A stretch of DNA of 64,000 nt from Typha latifolia (lineage: Eukaryota > Streptophyta > Magnoliopsida > Poales > Typhaceae): the NCBI GenBank assembly GCA_019914945.1, contig CM034105.1:12958001-13022000 (forward strand), written 5' to 3'. A program made the translations under genes and the position numbers. The notes under the pieces are model-generated. The model made no database searches. It was not told where the DNA came from and saw only the letters and a program-made list of their open reading frames with translations. Numbering within the stretch: the first letter of the stretch is position 1; the number at the start of each line of letters is the position of its first letter. Positions 23,617 to 40,703 of this stretch are shown here, one piece after another.

Positions 23617-25050
23617 GTTGTGGGCTAGGATAGCTGCTTTACAAAGTCTTCTGTTCTTCACTAAAAGTCAGTAGTTGTGTATGACAGTCGTTCGTCTAAC
23701 TGTCCTACCTTAGATTTCTAGAATAAAAAAATGGTTGGTGTTAAATATAAGTAAGTATTGGATCATTCAATCTCAAGGACAGAGTCAAACATCAGGAAAT
23801 GAAGCGAAGGTGGTGGCTTCACATGTTCTCATGCTGACTGATAGCTTTACGTCTCCCATGCACAAAACCTATATACATTCATCCTCTTTCTACTTGTCAA
23901 TTTGTTCGGTAAACTGTTTGGGGCTTACACTATCCATGATGAATTATTTAATCGTTATTCTGTAAAACAAAAAAAAAAAATTAAATTTGATACCGGTAAT
24001 TTTAGACGGCAAAAGAATCTCTCAAAAGTTTAGGTATGTCAAGATTTTGATTCTTTTTCCTCCCACCCTGAGAGCTTCTTTTCTAGCTAATATAACACTA
24101 AACAAAAGACCTTCAAAACAATGACTTTATGGTAGAAAAACTCAATATCCCCATCCAACTTGTCAGTGTCACCCAGGAGGAGGAGGAGCAATTTGAGGAC
24201 ATAAAAGATAAATATGACATAGACAACAAGACTCTTTGATTGGTGGTTGGCTGATGCAAGCTGAATAATAATACAAGGACCTTCACTTTATCCATCCTAC
24301 CACCTGAAAATTCGGTGATGGCATAGATCTTCAAAGTTAGTTACCATCCGAGAAGATACATGGATAAGGAGAGAGATCTATCTCTCAACTTGAAACCTTA
24401 TCCAGAGCTTGACATGATCTGACAATTATCTTTGAAAGAAAAGGACAGATGAATCAAAATTTGGCTACTACTCTATTTGTGGGGAGAGGGGGACGAAGAA
24501 TGCAAGTGGACCACACTAAAAAAACATTCTCGTCGTCTAAGAAACATAATATAATGATTTCGATATCACATAAAATTGACTCGCTGTAAAGTGGTAAATT
24601 GTATCCTTTGCACAAAAAATAAAAAAATATTCTTGGGAACAATTTTGCTTACCATAGAAGGTTTCTTAAAATTGTGCCTCAATACTAGTGGTAGTTTCTC
24701 TTCTTTTGTTTTCTCCTAAGTAAGCATGACAGAATGCCGTAAACCGTAAGTTATATAGCCTGAAGCATTCTGCAATAACTGGGATTGGTTAGGAAATACT
24801 AGTAATTTGTTTTAGGTGCCCAGAATCACATAATACTTGACAATTACATGATTTATGGGATACTATACTATACTTATATACTAGTAATTTGATTTTGTTT
24901 AAGCTTTAGTTTTTTTTAATAAGATTAGTTTAATCATAGGTATAATTTATCCTTGAATAGAACTGTCGTTAGTATCTCCTCCAAATACAGAGCTCCTTTA
25001 ATTCACCAATATATATATCAAAACTAAAAGAATTCATAGGAATTCTTAAA
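23615..25050. other. Intergenic region between MYB and DUF3326 genes
   Basis: No supportable gene. The 24113-24334 minus-strand frame has no recognisable domain, and no splice-linked neighbours were found. Confidence 0.5.
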
Positions 25051-29945
<4,895 letters not shown>

Positions 29946-31072
29946 CGCAGAAATAGAACTCTAGGAGGAAGAAAAGGGCGTTATCTAAACAAGTGGGATA
30001 TTTTTTAACTCGTAATCGGGTCTGAAACGTGCTTTTCTACCCGACCCGATAAACCCGTCTATTTTGTGACCGTTGCAATTCAAATTAAAACCCTGATAAA
30101 ATGAGCCGGGTAAAAAAAAAATCTTTATACTTAAGAGCGGTTTCATCAATAATAACAAAAACATTTGGTAATTTATAGGACGATTTGAGCATATAATGCA
30201 TTAATGTTTTAGTAGAAAGGCTCAAATCCGACATGCTTAATTTTGATTACTTTTAGCTCAAGCTCTACCTAATGACCTAATAAAATACCTAATTAAATTA
30301 ATAAAGCTTTACAAAATTTTACCCAAAAAATAAAAATAACATATATTATAGAATATACACCAACAAACCGCTTACCATATTACATTTTGTCTATATTATA
30401 AATACAAATCTCTATTTTTATTATTTATCCAAGTTAAATTTAATTTAAACCTAACAGAATAGATTAAAACATAAAATATTTCCTCTAATCAAATAATAGT
30501 TTTATATTTCTTACTCTTATCTCGCTTTTCTAATATAACACTTACGATTAAAAAATAGTAGATTTAGATCTATTGATATTGTTGGGATGCGATTTTAATA
30601 TAATTATATTTTGTTGGAAATCGATATTTTGGTAGCTCAATTTGATTCTATCAATCAATTATGTATAAGGATTTCACACAATTATCAAAATAGTTCTTGG
30701 CCTTTGGATGCAGTCCAGAGTAGACTCCATGGTCTAAGTATAATTAATGCTCGTTCTCTATCTCAGGTCACAGAGATCCTCATCTAATAGTGCGAAAAGA
30801 GAGATTTTATGCATCAATGAAATATAATTAAAATAATCAATTGAGTACATTATACAACAAAATTTATCCCGAATACATACATACATACACCGACATGAAA
30901 TTAGCTTAAATACTAATTCATGCCTTCACTCACACATACTATATAGACATCTAGATTCTTCTAGAAAATAGAATAGACATACATTTCCATCAGCTTTCTG
31001 AATAGTTTTATTGAGAATCTTAAAAAACTAGTAGTAAGTGCGTTATCTGGACAACTTAACTAACTTCCATTA
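29946..31072. other. Spacer between DUF3326 and LPR-A
   Basis: 29990-30120 is the DUF3326 upstream flank, containing an ACCCGACCCGATAA segment recognisable near 46900; its neighbouring sequence also has partial similarity near 37280. 30740-31070 is the LPR-A 3' flank, similar to flanks below LPR-B (38920-39190) and LPR-C (47490-47800). The rest is AT-rich. Confidence 0.6.
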
Positions 31073-33630
31073 TCACGCAAGCAACTTCAATGGACGAATC
31101 ATGGCGTTGTCTTCGTGATCCAATATCTGCAAAGATAAATTAATCCCACATGTAAGAATAAACTTATTCGAATATCTACTTATTCACAAGTGAGAGAGAA
31201 TAACTTATGACTACTAGTACTCACATGGCAATGGTAGACGTATCCGGGCTCCGCCGTGGGATCGAACGGATAAGTCTGGTTGGTATCCACCAATTTGAAC
31301 GCCACCACCACGCTCGTCATGTAACCCGGCTCGATTTTGACGACGTTCTTCCATGTCTTCTCGTAATCCGGAATCGGTAACGTTTTGCCGACTGCATGCC
31401 GGTCTACGTTACACTTCACTGCATCGTTAAATGCCGTCATGCAATTTGTAAAGCCTTGCAGGTCTACTATTTCCTGCACCTTGATGGCTTGAAACATCCC
31501 CAAGTGGATGTGTAATGGATGGTTATCGCCGGTCAAGTTGATCACATGCCATAATTCCGTGCTGCCGGACTTGGGCGTCTCCGTCGCCGGATCCTCTAAC
31601 CGGAGTCCGTTGATGTAGAGGTGTGTAGGCTCGGCGGATGCCGTCTGGTACTCGTACATCACTATGTATCTAGTCACCGTAGTAGGGTCGGGCATGGTCA
31701 CTGTGGCGTAGTTGACCTCCTTCTCCGGCACCGTTGAGTTATCAGGGGGGTCGGAGATTGATAACGGTTGTATGGTAAATTTCATGACCTTGCCGTTTAG
31801 CGGGCCGGCAGCGGTGCCGCTGGGGTATGGGTACGGCGCAGTGTTCAACAATTCGGCTTCGGAGGTGGTGGATTTCGAAAAGTCGATGATGACGTCGATT
31901 AGTTCGGCTGGGGCTAAGACGACGGTGGGTGTCGTGACGGGGGCAGCGAGGTAGGAGGAGTCGGAGCCGACGACGTAGAAGGGGAGGTTGTTGGAGAGTG
32001 TGAGGTTGAAATAGCGGGCGTTGCTGGCGTTCAGTATGCGAAAGCGGTACTTGCGTCGGCGGACGGAGAGGAACGGCCACGCTTTGCCGTTGACGGTGAT
32101 CGCCTCGCCGAAGTACTCAGGCTGCCACTGGGGGTGGATGGAGGGGACGTTGCCGGTGAAGTTCATGTAGAGAGAGCCGTCGACGTTGAAGCTCCGGTCG
32201 GCAATGATGAGGTGGAGGTCGTCGTCATCATCACAGGGGAGGTCCATCGGGTCGTCGACGGAGGGCTTCTCGATGATGTAGGCGCCTAGAAGACCAGCCA
32301 AGAGGTTGGCGCGAGTGAGGCCGAGGGCGTGGTCGTGGTACCAGAGGTTGCCGGGGGGCTGGACATTAGGGTAGGAGTAGGTCGTGGTGGTCCATTTGGG
32401 TCCCCTCTCTTTAAAGTCGGCGGTGAACCAGGCGAAGGCACTGCCGTCGGATTGGGGAGGGTGGACGCTACCGTGAAGGTGGACGACAGCTGGGACGCCG
32501 CCGGACTTGGGGATGGCGGTGGGGACGGTCGGGTCCCAGGGGAGGATGTGGGAGTCCGGGAGGTGGTTCTCCCAGGTCACGTGGAGGGGGACGTCGTGGC
32601 GTGCAACGATGGTGGGGCCAGGGAAAGTGGCCGTAGCAAGGCATTGGCCATAGACAAACACCGGGGTTTCAGGAAGATCACGGTGAAATTTCTGTCATCA
32701 GAAAATTAAAATATAAATATTTTGCTAAATAAGTCACTCCACAGATCTATGATTTCCTACCTTGCATACTCGGGTGTCAGTTGTTCAACGCACACGTATG
32801 ATTTCTTGCAAATGGTCAACTATACGAATTGACATCTAAACTGCTCCCCTTGTCCCCTTAATTTCTAATAAAGAATCGAATTAGACCTTTTCTTGCTATC
32901 AAATCTGTTTGATAACATTTACTTGGTCAATAGTCCGACCTTTCTCTTTCTAGGTTACGAACTTGTCATCCCATCGCTTGGACTGTTTGAGTATTCCTCA
33001 TCCTCAATGACTTCACGTTGCCATATGGTCGGGTGCTGCATATGAAATTATTGCAGCATAACAACTCTTCTTAAAAAAAGAAGAGATTTCTGCCTTTAAA
33101 TACTACAATCTACAACTATAGAGTCAAATTAGAAGCCATTATTAAAGGGTCCCACATTAGTTTCCATCACATGTAATTATTTAATGAGCAGAAGAAAATA
33201 CTCGTCTAGTTGTTCACCATCATCATCATAAATTAAGTATATCGGTGGGAAATAAAATATAAAAGGCACATGCTCTAATCACAAGTTTGAGAAGTAGTTA
33301 AGAAAAATATCAACTCTATCGTCGCCCACGTTGTCATTGTTATACGATACTAGAAACTAGAAACTGGTTATGTTAGGATAAAATGGAAGAAAACATTACC
33401 CATGTCGTCTTGAACATGCCTATGGTGAGGTTGACAGAGACTGGAGAGCCATTCTGCATCCCATAGCCATAAATCTTTGGCATCTGCGGCAGTGAGTCGA
33501 CGTACATCTGCAATGAACCGGCCAATTTTTGCAATGACGATGGCGTCACCGGCGTAATTGTTTGAGCAGCGACGAGGGACATCGCAAAGAGAAGCACGAA
33601 AGCTAGCTGCATTCTGATCCCAATATGCAA
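31073..33630 (-). CDS. LPR-A: multicopper oxidase, LPR1/LPR2-like ferroxidase family, 583 aa
   Basis: Exons are 33400-33630, 31225-32691 and 31073-31126, joined in phase 0. The N-terminal hydrophobic run [17 protein letters not shown] is a secretion signal. Copper ligands are all present: HLHG (about 148-151), WYHDHALG (about 194-198), NHPLHIHL (about 468-473) and the type-1 site HCH at the end of exon 2, completed by ILDHEDNAM in the 18-codon last exon, which supplies the last His and axial Met. TFPGPT, the [13 protein letters not shown] block and several NxT/S sites fit an apoplastic or ER glycoprotein. Arabidopsis LPR1/LPR2 oxidise Fe(II) and mediate root growth arrest in low phosphate. 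Exon 2 is GC-rich. A TATAAAAT box at 34395-34402 and a TTGCAG acceptor just before the ATG suggest a leader intron. An upstream start is not needed; Met7 is an alternative. Confidence 0.9.
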
Positions 33631-35729
33631 TCTTTGTGCTTGAGCTGCAAGTGCTGAACAAGTTTAGTATTTCTAGCAGTAGGTCTGAACTCTTGCAATC
33701 ACATGAGTGGCCTTCTCTGAAGGGCCAATTCTTCTGGCGTATTGAGTCAAACTTACCTTGCAAACAAAGCAATAACAATAATAATAAAAAGTAATTCATT
33801 AATCATCAGAGCATATTAATATTCCTCTGTCAATTAGTTGTCTAAGAATCATAGAAAAGCTACTCCCTTTGTTTTCTACTTTTCCCATCTGGAATGAGGT
33901 TCTTCAAATCCCGAGATGTATCAAATAACTAGACGTGTTAAATATTTGAAATAGAGTTTATAGTCCAAGCCTGTATAAAGATAATAATATGCTATCCTCT
34001 AACTTCTATTCAGAATAAGAGCTCTTCGACAAAATGACACCATCATTAAAGATGTATCTCGTACCTAACAGTACAAATAAGGTAGCCTGTATCTTATCAT
34101 GACATAGCTCTACTATGCATGGCGCCAATACTGTTCTACGTCTACATCAGCTAACCTTGAATTGAATGAAGTATTTGGCATATCACATGACATTTATTTT
34201 GTCATGAAGTTGTAGGTTGGAGAGACATGAGAAAAGAACACCCAAAAAAGAAAAGGAAAACGAAACCCACCAGTTATCTCAACGGCTGAGAGAGAGAGAG
34301 AGAGGAGGAGAGGAGAGAAGCGACCTTGAGGAAAAGGTTGAAGAGTGGCTTGTGGCGAGCACAAGTTTGGATGGATGCCTTGGCCATAAGGTCTATTTTA
34401 TAGCAGAGGAAATCAATAAACAAGCTAGCTCAAAACAGACAACCATGTCCCCACTTCAACGCATTAGTTTATACATTAGAAGGTAAGGAAGCATTGTCTA
34501 GTTGGAGCCTGCAGTGCCCTTTGTCAAACATAACAGGCTCTGTACTATAATTATTATTAATTTAGTCAAAAACAATTATCACACTAAATAACAAACACGA
34601 TTGGATACAAGACAGCCTTGTTTTCTAACAAATATTTCATTACCTGATCTCCATGTCCACCTTCTCAAAGGAAGAACCAAACCAATTAACTCTCTGACAT
34701 TGATTTGTTCCATTTTATGCCCTACATTTTTATTGGGTCTAATTTTAACTTAGTTTTACCTGTATTTACCAGAAAATGTCCTCCTCTTAGTCAATCTTAC
34801 AAAACTTTATTCCCTGGAAGGAGGGTATTTTAGGGACCTTAAAATTTCACATTAAACCTGTCAAAAGTTCCTATATTTGGTTCTTTCGTATAAGTTATTT
34901 AAGCTGACTTTCACCCGTTGTGTTTGAAACTTTGAATAAAATGGAGATGCGGCGGCTGAGAAGATAACCACAAATTATGTGGCACTAAATGTTAGTTGCC
35001 TCTGAGCTATTGATAAATAAACTATTTTAGGCATGACAATGATTAGTTTGTGGTAAATATAACATAGTTTTCAGTGTAGCCGATATAGCATCTCTTTCCT
35101 TGCAGGTTACACAAGGATACTTTTGTCCTTCATACATTATCTTTAGTCAATCTGGAGTTCACAAGATTATAAATGAAACAGATGGATTACTGAATTATAC
35201 CTAACAATGAATGATCCTTTTGCAATCACATCTAATAGTTAATAGCTCAGATTGAAGTCTTTTACTTTTAAAATAATCAAATAAGTGATGGTGATTTGGA
35301 AAGAAGCCAAGATATAGAAAAAAAATTGAGAAGAACACAAATGCGTCTGTTATAATCGACACATCATGCAATCATGCATTTAACCATATCTAACTTCTAT
35401 TCATATTTATATCTGGTTTGAGCTGGATGATGCACCAACCAAAGCTGTCTTGTATGCTAAAATTATAGGCCAATCATATGTTGAAACATATAATCAATTA
35501 AGGTAACTACACTAGTTCTAAGTATTTGGCTATTTGCTCTACTCACTCACTTTTTTGTTTAGGTTAGAGGATGCACCAAACCACATCTATCAATGGTTGA
35601 CACGGTAGCGTAATCACAAATTCAAGGTAGAAGGAAAGGTATTACTAGCAGCAGTTAGCAGGAATAGCTAAGTCTGATTACCATTCACCTTAGTCCCAAA
35701 ATGAACACATGAAAATGGCATAAAACAGA
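33631..35729. other. LPR-A leader/promoter and spacer to the DUF3326 pseudogene
   Basis: 33650-34400 holds the predicted LPR-A leader intron and promoter. The leader segment GCCAAGGCATCC...CTCTTCAACC near 34335-34385 is shared in diverged form with the other array members. 34500-35730 is AT-rich with no gene recognised. Confidence 0.5.
34395..34402 (-). promoter_or_regulatory. TATA box of LPR-A
   Basis: TATAAAAT on the minus strand, followed by a leader that matches the LPR-C, LPR-D and LPR-E leaders in order: a GCCAA(A/G)GCAT block, a CCACACGCC/CCACAAGCC block, then CTC(T)TCAACCTTT. It lies about 770 bp upstream of the ATG, implying a 5' UTR intron. Confidence 0.55.
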
Positions 35730-37290
35730 TAGACTTCATATCAGAGGTAATAGTTGCATTTATTATTCTTGTAGCGGGACCAAGTCAAGTGAAGTGTATG
35801 CACCTTCAAAGGAGTATCTGTAACAATGTACTCAATAACAGGGAGGCCAATAGTAGATCTTCCTCCATTCCAGCATCCAAGACCAAACCTAGCAAGGTTG
35901 GAAACAAGTTACTTCCACATGAGAATAGTATTAAGTATGTGAGCTTTAACTAGACTGGATATTAATTACCTAAGGTGAATTTACAGAACTCTTAAACATC
36001 TTTAGCTTAATTGCTTAAAGCCAGAGTCAAGAGGCCAAAGGAGGCTTTTACTGAAGTAACTCTCTAATAGCATCTCCAGTTTCATAAAGATTTCACTTCT
36101 TTAATCAACTTCTCAAACTTTCTAGAATAAGAAGAAGTTGCTATAGGCTTGTTCTTCTGACTCTAGTATATGTTGGCTTGAGGCTTAACATGAAGGTATG
36201 AATTATTCTAATAAAATTTGCATTTCACCTAGATCTTACTTAATTTTATTTCTTTGTTCTGCTATTTAAGATGAAATTTACATGCAAACACTAACAAACG
36301 CTTAAATCCAAATAAAAAACAACCAGTCAGATAAGATTTGGACCACTGACAACTCTCACATATGCTTCTAATGTCTCACGAAGGAAATTACCTTAGCAAC
36401 ATGTTGCATTTCCTTTTTCTTCTGATGAGTAAAGTCCACTACTTTATAAATTACTTTGATTCTCACCATCTGGTTGAAGAAAACAAGCATCTGTTAGCTT
36501 GAAAATCACACTCTGCCAGGTGGTTTGAAGAGTTGTTCCAAAGACATGGGCATCTCTCGTTAGTTAGTTACCTTTTCTCTGCTGAACAGGCTGAAAACCT
36601 AAATATCCTTCTGTGAACCTATAAAAAAAAATCTCTTTGGCAATATTGCCGCATTCAAGACCTGCCAATCTGCCATGGAATATTTTATATGTATTAGGAT
36701 CATCCACAATAATCATATGAAGTGTAATAAATGAGAAGATGCGCGGGAATTAGTTTAATCGCACTTATATATCGTTAACTTTAAAATTACTCGAATTTTT
36801 TCGCATACTAACACTACAAAAAAGGGACCAATTTCAAGTCTGGTCGAGATCTCAGGTCTGAATCTAGACAGAGATTTTTCTTTTCCTTCTTTTTTTCGAG
36901 AGAGAAAAATGAAAGGGGATTACATTGGAATGGAGATGAGGCGATCGGCGACGGAGGCGAGGGTTCGAGCCACCGGAAGAACGTCGCCGGCGAACCCTCC
37001 AATGGACGCGCCTACGCCACTCATGTAGGGCCTCTTGAACTGTGGGACCCATCCGAATCGAGGGCGGGGATCTCTCCACGTTAGAAAATCGACAAAAAAA
37101 ATCTTGCAATCTCGTGGTTCGTAAAGAAAGGGAAGTACCTTACCTTGCGATCGGTAGTATAGTACTAGTAGTGGTGGACGACGAAGAAAGAAGGCGAGAG
37201 GAGATAGATGTGGACGATGGACGGCTGATATCGCCATGGCAGCAATATCTGGAGCTTGGGATACTTTTAATCTCTTCATCGGCCCGCCAA
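35730..37290 (-). pseudogene. DUF3326 pseudogene, unprocessed, first four exons only
   Basis: A decayed copy of the gene at 25051-29945, with introns retained, so it arose by DNA duplication rather than retrotransposition. Exon 1 (about 37145-37245) keeps the transit-peptide-like region but not the original start. Exon 2 (about 36923-37047) reads FKRPYMSGVGASIGGFAGD, lacking six residues after FKRPY, and has a 1-nt deletion near its donor. Exon 3 (about 36571-36662) has lost an internal block of about 45 nt and carries an A-run. Exon 4 (about 35803-35895) has lost a similar block. Similarity ends near 35735, inside intron 4, so exons 5-9 are missing. It lies downstream of LPR-B, just as the intact gene lies downstream of LPR-A. 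Confidence 0.85.
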
Positions 37291-39194
37291 ACTCGTCTAG
37301 TTTGACCGAGTCAACGTAGTAGTTAAAATTTAAACCTGCTGAGATGTTAAAGAGTTTAAATTAAAAATATAATTAAATTTTCACTCCCACAACTAAGTTT
37401 TTCAAATAAACGACCTGCTCGCAGCTCAGCCAGAGTTAAGCTAAGTCTAATCTAAGCTATTAATTTAGCCTTATAATTAACTTTGAGTCGATTCTGAGTT
37501 GCAACAGGCTCGCTTAAGCTCCAATGTATATATATATATAGCCCAGTTTACACCCATATCCTCAACTGTTTCATCCTTTTACTCTTATTTTTCTCTATAA
37601 ATTAACCTCCTAGAGAGAGGTACTGAGATTTATTTCTAGACTTGAATTTGAGAGAAAGAAAAGAAAGAGAAAAGCAAGAGACTTAAGCTAATGATATATT
37701 GATTAATTAGGACATCATGTGACGCTAGATATGTGATGATTTTCTGTTAGAAATCTTAATAAGAAATCGATGGAAGGAATACTATTTGATAAGGTGTAGA
37801 GAAAAAAAAGATTTCAATACCACAAAATAGAGATAATAGTATTTATGTCACGTTCATAATATATATTAGTAATTGAAATGGGTCAAATAGACAACCTATA
37901 ATCTTGGGGCAGTACACGTGTACTTGTTCTTCCCAAATGCAGTACACGTCGTACATATAATAATTATTTTTGCAGTACATATGATTAGTACAATGTGCGA
38001 TAGTAAAGGATAGAGAGATATATATGTGTACAACTATCCTCCACCCAGAAGCAGCTCAGCCCACTGAGATTTGAGAGAGCCAAGAAGTAAGTTTATCAGG
38101 GAAGAGGAGGATATGGGAGCTTGTTTAGCTACTTCCCCAGTGCTAATCTATGGAAGATCTTCTACTCTTTGGGTTCTTGTAAGCTCTCTTTCTCTAGCAT
38201 ATGCAATTTAGCTTTGCTGGTATTGGATCATGAAGACATGCAATGATTTGTTTGTGAATATGTTTGTGTGATGCAGTTGACTAAGTGATTCAAATCTGAT
38301 CAATTTATAAAATGAATTAGATAGTGTGATGGATAAGGCTGTTTTTTGGATGTGAAATCAGTATAAATTAATTTTTATTTTAGTACAGTGATGGTTATAC
38401 TGCGTTATTAAGTATAGATAACAACAGTTTATTTTTAAAATACTTTATCATACCATTATTCTATAATATAAACCTATTATGTTTCATCTAATATTTATAA
38501 TTTATTTTGCTCTTAAAAATAGTATTTTAATCAACTATTATTTGAATACTTCTCTGGATCTCTCGTCTATCACTATAAAGAGTTTTATTATTTACTAAAA
38601 TATTTCTTAAATTTATTACTTTTTTATAATCTCATATAATAAAACTATTAATTTATATTCCAATCCTTATATATAGAACTCTTAAATTGATTCAGTAATT
38701 AAATATATTTTTTAATTTTTTTTATATCTAATTAAATTTACAATCAGACTTTCTCGTCTTCTACTTCGCCCTCTTCGCCGTCTATTTCCTCCATCCTCCT
38801 CCTCAAAGGATGCCAAATAGTTATAGGTTTGGGATGCAACACAAATCTAGTGGATCATTACTTTGTTTGTAATAATACGAACGGTGCTTAATTCCGTCTA
38901 GATAAAGAAATGATTGAAACAATTAATGCTTGTTCTCTATCTCAGCTCAGTAGTCACAAACTCAAAATCATTTTTGGAGAACAAGAGACCGATTTTATAC
39001 ATCAATATTCGTATAGAATACAAGTAATTGATTGAGTACATTATACACCACTATTTTGCCCAATTGCATATACCCACATGAAATGAGCTTCAAAATTAAT
39101 TCTAATGCCTGACTCATAAATTGACAATGAACTATCTAGAAAATAGCCTTTCTGAATCAATTTTATTATATCTGGATCATTTTAATTTCGAGCA
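37291..39194. other. Spacer between DUF3326 pseudogene and LPR-B
   Basis: 37970-38290 is clearly similar to 46975-47215 downstream of LPR-C (AGTACAATGTGC, GGAGAGGAGGAT-type, CTCTAGCATATGCAATT and TATTGGA(T/C)CATGAAG landmarks). 38920-39190 is the LPR-B 3' flank, shared with LPR-A and LPR-C. 38300-38880 is AT-rich. Confidence 0.6.
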
Positions 39195-40436
39195 TCACGC
39201 AACCAACATCAAGGGTCGAATCATCGCATTGTCTTCGTGGTCCAATATCTGCAAAGATAAATATAATTGCATATGTCAGAATAGATCGACTTATTCTCCT
39301 ATCTAGCTACTTATCATACGTGTGGAAGAGAATAATTCACATGGCAATGGTAGACATATCCGGGTTCTGCCGTCGCATCGAAGGGATAAGGTTTGTCGAT
39401 ATCCACCAATTTAAACTCCACGACCACGGTCGTCATGTAACCTGGCTCAATTTTGACTACGTTCTTCCATGTCTTCTCGTAATCTGGGATCGGCAACGTT
39501 CTACCGATTGCATGCTTGTCAATGTTACACTTCACTGCGTCGTTAGCTACCGTCATGCAATTATTGAAGCCTTCGTAATCAACTAATTCCTGCACCTTGA
39601 TGGCTTGAAACATCCCCAAGTGGATGTGCAACGGATGGTTGTCGCCGGTCAAGTTGATCACGTGCCATAATTCCGTGCTCCCTGTCTTGGGCGTCTCCGT
39701 CGCTGGATCCTCCAACCGGAGCCCGTTGATGTAGAGGTGCGTCGGCTCGCCGGATGGTGTCTGGTACTCGTACATCACTATGTATCTAGTCACTATCGTC
39801 GGGTCTACTATGGTCGCCGTGGCATAGTTGACCCCCTTGTCTGGCACCGTCGAGTTATCTGGGGCGTCCGAGAGCGAGAAGGGTTGTATGGCGAATTTCA
39901 TGACCTTCCCGTTTAGTGGGCCGGCGGCGGTTCCGCTAGGGTACGGGTAGGGCGCGGTGTTCAAGAGTTCAGCTTCCGTGGTGGCCGATTGCGAGAAGTC
40001 AATGATGACGTCGGCTAGCTCGGCGGGGGCTAAGACGACCGTGGGTGTCATGATGGGGGCGGCGAGGTAGGAGGAGTCGGAGCCGACGACGTAGAAGGGG
40101 AGGTTGTTGGAGAGGGTCAGGTTGAAGTAGCGGGCGTTGCTGGCGTTAAGGATGCGGAAGCGGTACTTGCGGCGGCGGACGGAGAGGAAAGGCCACGCCT
40201 TGCCGTTGACGGTGATCGCCTCTCCGAAGTACTCCGGCTGCCATTGCGGGTGGATGGACGGGACGTTGCCGGTTCTGTTCATGTAGATGGAGCCGTCGAC
40301 GTTGAAGCTCCGGTCGGCAATGATGAGGTGGAGATCGTGCTCGTTGCAGGGGAGACCCATCGGGGCGTCGACGAAGGGCTTGTCGATGATGTAAGCCCCG
40401 AGAAGTCCGGCAAGAAGGTTGACGCGAGTGAGGCCG

Positions 40437-40442
40437 AGGGGC
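40437..40442. repeat. Target-site duplication, left copy
   Basis: AGGGGC precedes the left LTR and AGGGC (45005-45009) follows the right LTR. Intact paralogues have a single AGGGC here. This is a 5-bp duplication with one extra G in the left copy, the size expected for copia elements. Confidence 0.75.
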
Positions 40443-40673
40443 TGTAAAATCTCGAATCAGATCATCCATTATTAAAACTAGTTTGGCATTAAATAGCCAT
40501 ACAATTCCTAATCTTTAGCCTAAACAACAGCACACGATATATGCATTTGAATTCAAAAAATAGTTGCTAAACTATTTCCTGGATATCGGGATTTATTTGA
40601 ACAAACCGAGATGCATGACTAAGTAAACAACAGACTTAATGAATCCCCTAGAATTAAGGACCCATCTCCTTCA
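40443..40673 (-). repeat. 3' LTR of the copia element
   Basis: 231 bp. Begins TGTAAAATCTCG and ends CTCCTTCA on the plus strand (TG...CA on both strands). It differs from the other LTR by two one-base gaps and one substitution. Confidence 0.95.
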
Positions 40674-40688
40674 ATCCCTCCCTCAAAC
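40674..40688 (-). other. Polypurine tract
   Basis: Minus strand reads GTTTGAGGGAGGGAT directly before the 3' LTR, the expected site and composition for second-strand priming. Confidence 0.75.
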
Positions 40689-40703
40689 TAATCGTATCAC
40701 CGA

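Noticed and set aside
24113..24334. Minus-strand frame between MYB and DUF3326
   Set aside because: No domain or conserved motif, and no splice-linked exons.
30351..30358. GAATATAC, a P1BS (PHR-binding) consensus match near DUF3326/LPR-A; GTATATGC at 62179-62186 is another match near LPR-E
   Set aside because: The degenerate 8-mer occurs many times in this AT-rich window (for example near 85), so its presence alone does not show phosphate regulation.
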